Part shown: piece after piece, positions 37,985 to 47,517 of the stretch | How positions within the stretch are numbered: position 1 is the first letter of the stretch | Layout: every line of letters starts with the position of its first letter | NCBI RefSeq assembly: GCF_004193775.1 | Contig: NC_041003.1 | Location: 49,280,111 to 49,344,110, forward strand | Source of the DNA: Glycine soja | Taxonomy: Eukaryota; Streptophyta; Magnoliopsida; Fabales; Fabaceae | DNA: 64,000 bases | Reading direction: 5' to 3' | Program-made: the position numbers and the translations under genes | Notes under the pieces: model-generated | What the model saw: the letters and a program-made list of their open reading frames with translations, nothing else | Told to the model about the DNA's origin: nothing | Database searches by the model: none

Positions 37985-38469
37985 AAAGTTGATTAAAAAT
38001 TCCTTAATCTTAGGCTAGAATTTTTTTACAACAGATAAATTCTAATATTAGAATTAATTATAATAATAATATTAATCGGTGAAAATAAATAATCAATATT
38101 TTTACAATTGTCTGTCTTATTTCCAAAAATTAATTAAAAATTCATCTTTAAATTTTTCAATATTTTTACGCTTGGGCCAAAATTTTAAAATTTTAACAGT
38201 TACCTTAACAATACACTAACATTTTAATTAATGCAGGGTCAATCTTGATTGAGTTGAATATTTTAACGGTGAGTTTGATAGAAAAAAAAGAAAATATATA
38301 TTAAAGATAAAATTTAATATTTTTATATGAAATTCACATATTTTATATTCTATTTTAATTAAAAAAATATTTTTTTTTTATTTTCATCTATTCATCTAAA
38401 CACTCTAAAAAAAGATAAAATAATTATATAATTAAGTAGCGGGCATTAAACCACCCAAATTAGGAACTC

Positions 38470-38476
38470 TATATAA
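38470..38476 (+). promoter_or_regulatory. Putative TATA box of TFIIIA
   Basis: TATATAA is located about 120 nt upstream of the TFIIIA start codon, in a fitting place for a core promoter. The call rests on sequence and position only. Confidence 0.45.
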
Positions 38477-38591
38477 TTCGTTGCCAAAAACCCTAGCTTT
38501 ACTCCCTCACATTAGGAGTTTCTCCCAGAAAACACTAATCAGAGAATAGTTGGAATCTCCAATTCTTGTCTTTATCTCTTCATCAGAAAAA

Positions 38592-40661
38592 ATGTGCGAA
38601 GCCGTAGAAATTGAAGAAAGGCCCAAATACAAAGATATCAGACGCTATTACTGCGAGTACTGCGGTATCTGCAGATCCAAAAAAACCCTTATCACCTCCC
38701 ACATCAATTTGCACCACAAGGTACCCTTCTTTTTAATTTTACTTTCACTTATGCAAAAGAAAACCGTTTTCAACCAGCGTTGTTTGAATTATTGCAATTA
38801 GATCAATATGCAGGGTTATGTATGATTCTGTTGTTGACTTTTGATGTGTTTTTAGGAAGAGTATGAAAAAGCAAGAGCTAAAAGAGATCCCGAAGCAGAG
38901 GCTTCGAAATCGAACACTTGCGAGGAATGTGGTGCCACTTTCAAAAAACACGCCTATTTGTTGCAGCACATGCAAAGTCATTCACTTGAGGTATTTGAAT
39001 TCTTGATTAATTATTATTTAAGAAAAATAAGTTGGATACAGTCAAACTCTAAAAGCACATAAGAAAACTGTATTTAAAAGCTATGTCTTATAGACCGTTG
39101 TGTTCCTTGAGAAACATTTGATTTGCGGAAGACAGGCTTTGTGTTGTGACTTGATTGTGCTAGTTGTTTTATAGACTGAAGATACATATTTTGCAGGAAA
39201 GTAATCTATAAGTTTCTAAAATCATTGGAAAATTATGGGTTAATAGTGTGAAGCATTGGATCCCAGAGAAAGATCTCCAAAATGCGCGAGGCAGCATATA
39301 TGGACTTGATGGATTAGTATCAGGTAGGGTGACCTCCTGTGAAGCTCCATCAAGGATGCCTCGGTCACGCTCTGTTCAAAATTGAGGTTGGCTGTTTGTT
39401 CATTTGTGTTTTGTTCTTGTCAGAGCATCATGATACTTTTATGTGTGTGTGTTTTGGGTTTTAGTTTCTGGCTTTAACAGTATTTTGTGGTGGTTCCAGA
39501 GGCCATTTGTGTGTGCTGTCGATGATTGTCAGGCAAGTTACAGAAGAAAGGACCACCTGACTCGGCACCTTCTACAGCATGAAGGGAAGATTTTTAAGTG
39601 CCCTGTTGAGAATTGCAACAGTGAGTTCTCTTTGCAAAGCAATATGAAAAGACATACTGAGGAGATTCATGATGACAGTTCTACCACTACCAGTAGTGAC
39701 AAAAGTCACAAACAGCATATGTGTCCAGAGATTGGCTGTGGAAAGGTTTTTAGATATGCATCACAGCTACAAAAACATGAAGATTCTCATGGTAGGTTCT
39801 GTTCCTTTAGGTGTTTTTTGTATGAATTAATGAAATTTCCATGGGATGTTTGCAAGGTGCTTGTTTATTTAGATTTGTGAAAGATGTTGGGTGCAATTTT
39901 GAATAAACCCTTTATTCCGCAGTTAATTTGGAATCAGTAGATATGGTGTGCTTAGAGCCTGGTTGCTTGAAACATTTCACTAATGTCCAGTGCCTTCAAG
40001 CCCATGTGAAGTCCTCCCATCAGTATATGACCTGTGACATTTGCGGGACAAAGCAACTGAAGAAGAATATTAAGCGTCATCTTCGATCACATGAAGCTGA
40101 AGGCAGTTCATCAGAGACCTTTCAATGCGAGTTTAAGGGTTGCAGCTGCACATTCTCAAGAGTAAGACTTGACTTCTTATTCTCTATTCTGGTCAGGAGT
40201 ATACTGTAATTGAGTTCTCAATTTGGTTACAAGTTGAACTTTCGTTTAATTTGTTCATGGTTTTGTGTCAACAGAAATCTAATCTAGACAAGCATAAGAA
40301 GGCTGTGCACTTAAATGTAAAGCCTTTTGCTTGTGGGTTTCCTGATTGTGGCATGAGATTTGCTTACAAACATGTGCGAGATAATCATGAAAAAACTGCT
40401 AAACATGTTTTTACCCTTGTAAGTTCTTTTCCCTTTCTATTCCCTTTGTGCAAAAGGCTATCATAAGTGATATTGTCATAGTCACACGGCTTTGCATTGA
40501 CTTTGGTTCAGGGGGATTTTGAAGAAGCTGATGAAGAGTTCAGGTCAAGGCCAAGGGGAGGAAGGAAGAGAACATGTCCCACTGTTGAAGTGTTAATTAG
40601 GAAGAGGGTTACCCCACCTAGTCAATTGGAGCATTGGTTATTTATGCAGGATAGTGAGTAG
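38592..40661 (+). CDS. TFIIIA: Transcription factor IIIA, nine C2H2 zinc fingers, 362 aa
   Basis: TFIIIA binds the internal control region of 5S rRNA genes to recruit pol III, and also binds 5S rRNA itself. Exons in the productive form: 38592-38720, 38856-38990, 39500-39791, 39923-40161, 40275-40418, 40512-40661 (1089 bp). Finger 1 is [19 protein letters not shown]. Others include [59 protein letters not shown] and [19 protein letters not shown]. The tail RPRGGRKR...RKRVTPP is the conserved basic plant C-terminus. Finger order and tail match Arabidopsis TFIIIA. Intron 2 (38991-39499) holds a 5S-rRNA-like segment whose inclusion would stop translation (separate entry). The ATG at 38592 is the first in frame. 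Confidence 0.95.
39247..39370 (+). promoter_or_regulatory. Plant 5S rRNA mimic (P5SM) poison exon of TFIIIA
   Basis: Intron 2 contains blocks that match plant 5S rRNA in order: GAAGCATTGGATCCCA, then AGATCTCCAAAATGCG, then TTAGTATCAGG and GGGTGACCTCCTGTGAAG. The last block is almost exact. In plants this exonised 5S mimic is alternatively spliced, binds ribosomal protein L5, and its inclusion yields a transcript with a premature stop. Here, use of the acceptor before 39247 (TTAATAG, no pyrimidine tract) gives an in-frame TGA at 39307-39309. Use of TTTTGCAG before 39197 gives an in-frame TAA at 39209-39211. The donor is uncertain (GT at 39364 or near 39387). The 5S similarity and stops are seen; the regulation is family knowledge. 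Confidence 0.88.
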
Positions 40662-42060
40662 AGTGCATTTAGCACTCTGTGCTCCTATTACAAGTAGGCA
40701 AAATGTAAATTTAACATGTTGACAGGAGTATATAACATTTTGGATTATTGTTAACAGATATATAGAATTTAGGACAACGTGTAATAATGATTGATGCTTA
40801 TGAGTTATGACAGATTCCATAGTGTAGCGAATCTATTAACCTTTGTACCAATTTGCAATTTAAACAACTGCTTTTGTTTATAATCTGGTTTGGAAGGTGA
40901 TATGTAAGCACTCATCGGCATTTGCTTTTTGGCTGTGTTTGAATCGGTAGAAGGATATGAAAAGGAATGGAACATAATGAAATAAAAGTTTTTTATTTAT
41001 TGTTTAGATTTTTTTAAATGGAATGGAAGTTTTTATTAATACATTGTCCTTTGTAGTTTGTACTAAACTAAAAATACTTTTGAAGTTTAAAAGCGTAGTG
41101 TTATTTCAAGAAACCCTTAACATTAGGCACCAAAAGAAAAGGTCCGTTGCTATGAGATCCAGCGGCTATGTGACTTATAAATCACGAGCATAAGCATATG
41201 TTTATGCCACTCTCTTCATTGGCAACCAAAATTTTCTTTTTTCCCTTGTTTAATAATAAATAACTCAATTGACTTTTTTTTAACATGGTTAACTTATTGT
41301 TTTCAAAATCATGATTTTTTTCTTCTTAAATCACTATTAACGTTTTGTATAAGTTGTTAATAATCTCTCAAAAAATAAAGTTGATTAAAAAAAACAACTC
41401 TACCCAAAAAAGAAAATTATAAGTGGTTTGAAAAGTCAATGCCTGACATCTTTTGTTATACCTGGACCTCAGTTACTGTAAAGAAAATCTCAATTGTCTT
41501 AACAAGGTGATAATACATAGAGGATCTTTTAAGTGTAAATCTCCTTCTCTAGTTTAAACATGTGAAAATAAAAAATAAAAAAAATTTCGACTTTCAATGG
41601 ATGGATCCATTATTTTTTTACATTTAGTTTATAGGATTTTTTTACATTAATTATACATATACACTTTTATTATAAGAGTGTTTATAAATCAATTCAATCT
41701 AATTATAACTGAAAAAGAAAATAAAAAAAATAAAAAATCAAATAAACTGAAAATTGAAAAAATTTAAAACTGAAAAACTAAAAAATAGAATACACCAGAT
41801 TTCGATTTTGATTTTGGATATTGATGCAATCCAAACTAAACTTACATATGTATAAATTTATGATATCACTTAATACATAATTTATACTTATTTATGAAAA
41901 GTATATTTGATTAAGATATATAATAACATAATTAAATGATTTATTTTAAGTTTTATTTTTTTTGAATTTTTTTTACTATCTTTAATATATTTTACCATTT
42001 ATTTAATAATTTCTTCAAAGAAAGATAAAAATAAGATTACAACTCAAAACAAATTCAACC
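40662..42060. other. TFIIIA 3' UTR and AT-rich intergenic DNA
   Basis: About 40662-40880 is probable TFIIIA 3' UTR. The remainder is AT-rich with no recognised gene; a MITE-like word pattern around 40930-41050 was not resolved. Confidence 0.5.
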
Positions 42061-42062
42061 AA

Positions 42063-43784
42063 TTGCATTGGGTTTTGGATTAAGATTTCAAAGGATTTTA
42101 AAAGACTTTTTTATGATTAAAAAGTCTTGTGGTATTCAATCAAGACTTTTATAAAATATAAACAAATCTTGTGGTATTCAATTAAGACAATAAAGATTTT
42201 TTTTTCAGGGCAACAAAATCTGTTGGTATTCAATTGAGATTTCTTACCACTTTTAAAATGTCTTTTGGTATTCAAAAGTAAATAGATTTTGATGGATTCT
42301 TTTGTGGAATGGATTTTGAGAGACTTTTTAGTTAGAAATACACATAAAATACTCCCCCAACAATCTCACCCAAACCCTTGAGACTTTTCATAATCTTCCA
42401 AAGACTTTTTCTTCTCCTACCGAACAAGACACAAACCACTACCAGGTTCATTCTCTTACAACTTTTCAATCAATTTTACCTATTTTTTTAATGGCAATCG
42501 ATAGTCAATATTGTTCATACTATATGTATATTACGCAAATCAAAAGAAAAGGGTGTTGTATATGCTTCAAGATTTCGTATTCATATTGTTTTCAACGTCC
42601 AGGCAATGAATATGCATCAAAAGAATGGCAATTGATATGCATCAAGATTTCATATTGCTTTTTTTTTAGTACTGTATATGCAAATCAAAATAAAAAAACT
42701 CTTTTTTTTTTCTGTTTCTTCAACTTGTTTTTTTACAACGTCCATTATTATTATTATTATTTTCTTGTGTTATTATTAAAATGTTAATTATTAATGTGTT
42801 ATTATTATTTTTTTGACAGCGTGTTATTATTATTATTATTGTGTTAATAATTTTTTAAAGGTGAGCTAAGTTCATAATCTTTTAAATATATTAATAGTTA
42901 TAAATTTAGTAAATTATAATATTTGTAGTATATTAACAATGATTTTTTTTTAGTCCCACCCAAGTCACAGCAAACTTCGAGGAAAAAGTATGGTTGATTA
43001 TGAGTATTTGAAGATCGTTGTTGGGGGTGGAGTTTCTAGCGGGAATAATTCTATATCAGTTGATCCAGATGATACTGATGCAACAACTTTTGAGCCAGAA
43101 AATAGAACTGTTGGGATAGAAGAATTTTCATATGATCCTAATAGTGATACATTCATAACACCAAATAACTATGAACCAGCATATCAACCTCCATCACCAA
43201 ATCAACCAAGTCCACCATCCCACCCCCCTTTAGATTCAGAGGTTTCCATAGAAAAACAAAACTGTCACAAGCGAAGGAGATCCGAGTATGGAGGGAGTTC
43301 AAGCGCTGTTGGGATCAACAATCAAGGCAATGTTCTGGAAAATCTTTTTGTTGGCATTGGGACTATTACTGTGAATTTTGAAAAAATATCCAACATGATG
43401 GAGAAAAGAGAAAAAGATAGAGATAGAGATAGAGAACTTTGTTATTAAAAGGTTTAAAATTTCTATCGTTTTTATTTTCTTTATTCAAATATTATAATTT
43501 ATTTATCATCTTTTTCATTCACTTTTGTAACTTCCGTTATTTTTTTGTTTAAAATGTATTAATCTTTCAAAATCTTAAAAATCCATAAAGTACTTTAAAA
43601 TCTTAAAAATCTGTGTTAGAAATCCATTAAAATCTTGGGTTAAGAATCCTGATTGTAAAAAGTCTTTTAAAAAAAATCTTTTAAAATCCCACAAAATCAA
43701 TACAATCCCACATAATCTTTTAAAATCTTCAAGATTGTTTTTGTCAAAATATTTTCTCAAAATCCCAATCCAATACACCCCCCT
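42063..43784. mobile_element. PIF/Harbinger-like relic (1.7 kb)
   Basis: The ends are imperfect inverted repeats: the right end read inwards is GTATTGGATTGGGATTTTGA and the left end is GCATTGGGTTTTGGATTAAG. Left subterminal DNA holds four copies of a GGTATTCAA(T) word and right subterminal DNA holds repeated AAAATCTTTTAAA-type words. The interior has an ORF (42990-43448) resembling the tail of the MYB/SANT-like accessory proteins of plant Harbinger elements. A three-base TTA/TAA duplication could not be proved at the decayed left end. No transposase was seen, so the element is non-autonomous. Confidence 0.55.
42990..43448 (+). pseudogene. Fragment of a MYB/SANT-like transposon accessory protein
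   Basis: An open frame of 152 codons contains VGIEEFSYDPNSDTF, a Pro-rich SHPPLDSEVSIEKQ, then KRRRSEYGGSSSA and VNFEKISNMMEKREKDRDRD. This order is typical of the C-terminal half of plant L10-interacting/MYB-SANT-like proteins of Harbinger type. The N-terminal SANT domain is not present in frame and the protein stops soon after the charged helix. I take it as a broken passenger of the surrounding element rather than a host gene. The identification is by pattern memory. Confidence 0.45.
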
Positions 43785-44631
43785 AAATCAAACCAACTGG
43801 AGAAGATATTATTAAGAAAACTGAAATTGTTGAATTGAATTTTTTTTCTTTAAAATATTTAATCTTTAAATAATAAATTACATATAGTGGGACATTGCAT
43901 GCCCTAGTAGGTAAATAGTAAATAGTCTAAGTCAGAGTCTCTTTCATTGTCATTCCTGTAGTTTCTCCTTTAGAAAACAGCCACGTTTCAGTTTTCAAAT
44001 CTTTTCTTGATATATATATACTATCCATTTAAACTAAGAAGAAAAAGGTATTTGTAAATAAAGGATATTACACTACATTTAAGAAATATTATACTCTTAA
44101 ACATTTAATATTGACACAATATAAAATCTCATGTGACATTAATTCATTTAATAGGAAAACTTATTTGATTTTTTTATGTATAAATTTTTTTTGAGTGAAT
44201 AATACCTATGGCAAGCAAATTAATTTCCGATCAATAAATTAAAAGAATCATGCTCTCTTCAGGAAAAAAAAAATATTGCCTGAGACACTTAGAATTATTG
44301 GGTAAATCACCTCCCTTATTTTGCCAATGATGTTTTATTGACTATAATCTGTGAAGATTTTCTTGGAATTTCAGCCCCCACAAATATTTTTGTTCTTTTG
44401 TTGACTGACACTGGCAACAACTCTTATACACTGATGCAAGTGACAATTTACACTGTTTGTCTCTCTGTCACACACACCACTTTCTCTATTTATATGTCCA
44501 GAACCCCGCACTTATTCCTACTTATTACTTCCTGCTACCCCTAATTATTCATTTATTCTGTCCATCTTTTTTTATCATTTATCTCATTCTTGCTTCTTGG
44601 CCACTTTAACTTCCTCGCATTCACCAGAGTC
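43785..44631. other. Upstream region of the DUF761-like gene
   Basis: AT-rich DNA is followed by a GC-richer promoter-like stretch from about 44300. CTATTTATAT at 44486-44495 could be the TATA box, about 140 nt before the start codon. No other gene was seen. Confidence 0.45.
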
Positions 44632-45063
44632 ATGAACAGATTCAACAAATCTGAACTTCTAGTGCTCTTTGTCCTTCCTCTCTCAGGCCTACCTACCTTT
44701 ACTTCATCTTTAACGTTCTCATCGTTGCACTTGGAACCGAAGCTGCTCTTCTCACAGATTTTGCTAAGCCTTTTTGTCACACAGAAACCTATAATTCCCC
44801 CAGAACTGTATGAACCTGAGGAAAGGGTGGAAGTAGAAGCCTCAGAACATGATGAAAAGAAGCCTAAGGTTGTTGCAAAGTCTGCTTCTGATGAGAACAT
44901 TGTTGGTGTCACTGAGGTGAAAAAGTGTCCTTCAATCCCAAATCTTTTGCTCATAGGGTGTGGAGAAAGTGAAGGAGATGTGATTGAAGCAGAAGATGAG
45001 GCTAGGGGAGTTAATGGGCAAGAGTTGTTTGCAAAAGCTGAGGCCTTCATTGGGAACTTCTAG
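44632..45063 (+). CDS. Small plant protein with DUF761-like C-terminus, cut by TAG, 143 aa
   Basis: A single exon starts at the first ATG, MNRFNKSELLVLFVLPLSG, a hydrophobic N-terminus likely to be a membrane segment or signal. An acidic middle (ELYEPEERVEVEASEHDEKK) and PSIPNLLLIGCGESEGDVIE follow. The end ELFAKAEAFIGNF is the start of the C-terminal motif of plant DUF761-type proteins, which normally continues with an aromatic residue and KQL-K-QRE. Here the next codon is TAG, and in the same frame the following bases read KQLKMQREALSGSL before TGA (45106-45108). A Tyr codon (TAC/TAT) changed to TAG explains this well. Whether the protein still works without its last 15 or so residues is unknown. 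The family call is moderate. Confidence 0.6.
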   Translation: MNRFNKSELLVLFVLPLSGLPTFTSSLTFSSLHLEPKLLFSQILLSLFVTQKPIIPPELYEPEERVEVEASEHDEKKPKVVAKSASDENIVGVTEVKKCPSIPNLLLIGCGESEGDVIEAEDEARGVNGQELFAKAEAFIGNF

Positions 45064-45108
45064 AAACAGTTGAAGATGCAGAGAGAGGCTTTATCAGGAA
45101 GCCTTTGA

Positions 45109-45656
45109 TTAGCTTTTTCCTCTTATATCTCTAGAATAAATTGTTTCTAGGGTGTTAAATTTAGAAACACTGGTTCTGATGGTCTATTTAGTTGAGGATT
45201 CCTGGGTTTTTCACTTTTTCTCCCATGCACTGGGTTTGAACAGAATATTATCTTAAAAATTATGTTAATGATAATTTTTTATTAATTAATAATATAAATT
45301 TATTTTACATTATCAATATATAATTATTAATCTCCTTGTATATTCTACAAAATATTGTTTATAGAATATTAATTAATTATCAAAATTGTTTCATAGAATA
45401 TATGAAAAATCCATGCATTTGTATATTTATATTAATATTATGCGGATAATACTAAATGTTATATCAATATTGTTTGTCAAGTATAAGTTATTTATATTAA
45501 TTATAAATTAATATATTCAAAGTCATTATATATTCTATTAATATACATTTATTTTTTTAATTTTTTCAAAATCGATTCATAAATATTATTTTTTTATAAA
45601 CTTTCAATTCATTTTTGGGTGTTGCCACCAACATATTCTCTACTTTAGGATATCAT
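45109..45656. other. AT-rich spacer
   Basis: About 45109-45240 is 3' UTR-like. The rest is strongly AT-rich and no feature is supported. Confidence 0.5.
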
Positions 45657-46054
45657 ATGGCACATTTGGTGCCTTCCACCGATATGAAGTCTGCCACCAA
45701 CATCAAGCTCAACTCTACTGCTGATGAAAATGGTACCTTGGTTGTTGAAGCACCCAAAAATAAACTTCGTGAGATTTGTGCGCTTAGAAAATGGCCTATA
45801 CCAGAGTACATGTACTCTTTCACTTCAGTTGCATCTGTGAAACTTTTAATATTCCTTGTTGACTAACTTGTTTCATCTCTGCAATGGCTCACAGCATTGA
45901 AAAGGAATCAGGCCTTTCTCATGAAAAGAAATTTGTCTGTGCCGTTCAGATTCCAACTGCTGATGGTATTCTTCAAATGTCAGGGGATGAAAAATCTCGG
46001 GTGAAGGATTCAGAAAACTCTGCTGCTTCCCTGATGATTCATAATTATCTGTAG
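45657..46054 (+). CDS. dsRNA-binding motif mini-gene or gene fragment, 104 aa
   Basis: Two exons, 45657-45811 and 45895-46054, are joined by an 83-bp GT-AG intron (GTACTC...CTCACAG) and give a 104-residue frame. The peptide has a clear dsRNA-binding motif: APKNKLREICALRKWPIPEY (helix 1 and start of strand 1), GLSHEKKFVCAVQIPTADG (strands), then GDEKSRVKDSENSAASLMI (the basic end of helix 2). The spacing matches the DRBM fold. This could be the last two exons of a Dicer-like or related protein separated from the rest, or a small free-standing DRBM protein. Upstream DNA is AT-rich and holds no more domains. Intact splice sites and frame argue against long neutral decay. Confidence 0.55.
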
Positions 46055-47517
46055 ATGAGAATGGTGTTGTAATTTTTAGGGTGTCCCCATCTTCTGTTGT
46101 AATTGGGTATAGCGCAGCTTGATGGCATATGAAATCAATTTTTTTTTTACTTTGGCAATTTGTTGGTGAAATTGAAATAGCTAGATTTATATTTAAAATG
46201 GATCGGAACCATATATAAATTGAAAACTTTTTTGTTGAGACAAGTGTCAATCTATTAAGGGTCCCAACCTTGAACCTTCTTGCGACATTTGTCACGTTGT
46301 GAAGGGTCAACTTTTTTGTTGCCTTGTCTTATTTTTGTCTCTTCTTTCCCGACTCTGTCAGAAAGACACAGAAACCTCTCAATTTGTTTAGGTGGGATTT
46401 GATCAAGGAGGTTTCAATGGGTGTAGACTGAGAAGATTCTTTGATTGGTCAACGGAATGATCGAATTGGGTCTTCACTGTTATCTTGGTGAGTTTTGAGT
46501 CTCTGTTTTGCTTTCATCTTTTCTTCTTTTTTTTTTTACTGGGTGGGGGGGTTTAAATTTGAATCTAAATTTTTCCTTATTGTTGTTTTACCATTGTTGG
46601 TACTGGGATACAATTGGATTGCGTTTTTTTTTTTTTAATCTGAATATTCCATTTTATCTAACATAAAAAAATAGTGAATAAAATATAAGAAACAAGATAG
46701 ATGTTTTCCATGAAATGTGAAGAGAAAATTAAACTTCACTCGTAAGACTAATAATTTATCTTAAATCATTAAAATTTAAATTGGAAAAAATGACGCTTTA
46801 TTATAATTTTAGAAATTTTTAATGATTGTTATAATAATTTTTTATATAACTTCATTTTTCTTTTGCTTACTATATCATGACTTGATTAATTTAACGATTT
46901 TTATCTAATCAAATTTTAATTTTCACTTGCTTACATTTAATTAAATGAAATAAAAAATTGTTTCAATATTTTCAAATGGTATTTAAAATCTTTAAAAATG
47001 TAGATTGATAAGTATTTTTTTTCCTTTTTTATTGGCTAAAATCTATATGTAAATTAAATAGTACAAAAAATATGCAGAAAACATAACACTAGAGGATAAA
47101 TATTTTACAAGAAAATACATTAGCATACAGATTATTATATATTAATATCTATCTAAATTATTAGGATGAAATTATTTTCTAAAGTTACTTCGATTTGCTG
47201 CAAACAAATGATCAGCCTAGCCTTTAAATTATTGAATTACTAAATAATAAGAAATTATAAATATTGTACTAGAGTTTAAATTATACGCGGCTCATTATTA
47301 TTTCAATATTTATATTCAATCAAGAGCTCACTGTTCTCATGTATACTTCACTCCTAACATCAGACGTTCCCTTCCTCCCTTAAATAAAAAAGATAGTTCC
47401 CTTCCCATTCAATTCTGCATTCTCAATACATGCCCAACTGAAAATCCTATTTTATGCATGTAGCTAGTCGATAATTTTCACAAGTAGCAACCCCAGCAAC
47501 GAGGCAAGTCTTTGTTC
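46055..47517. other. Spacer with a leader-like segment
   Basis: About 46320-46490 is pyrimidine- and GC-richer and ends in ATCTTG/GTGAGTTTTG, which looks like a 5' UTR exon with a donor, plus strand; no matching coding exon follows. From 46640 the DNA is AT-rich. The 3' UTR of CAF40 (-) probably starts near 47517. Confidence 0.4.

Larger units (their letters stand above)
29700..38469. other. Gene-poor 8.8-kb intergenic block with transposon relics
   Basis: No intact gene was found. It contains a diverged tandem repeat (29937-30230), a MULE-type MITE (33910-34257), a LINE relic (35755-36090), a hAT-like element (36386-37031), a fold-back stretch (37585-37815) and TA microsatellites. The open frame at 31583-31855 has no recognised domain; that area has a CCACGTGA G-box-like word but no gene that would use it. 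The GC-richer segment 33300-33560 is unexplained. Confidence 0.6.

Noticed and set aside
39247..39370. A true 5S rRNA gene
   Set aside because: Only parts match 5S rRNA, and the position in TFIIIA intron 2 fits the known exonised mimic.
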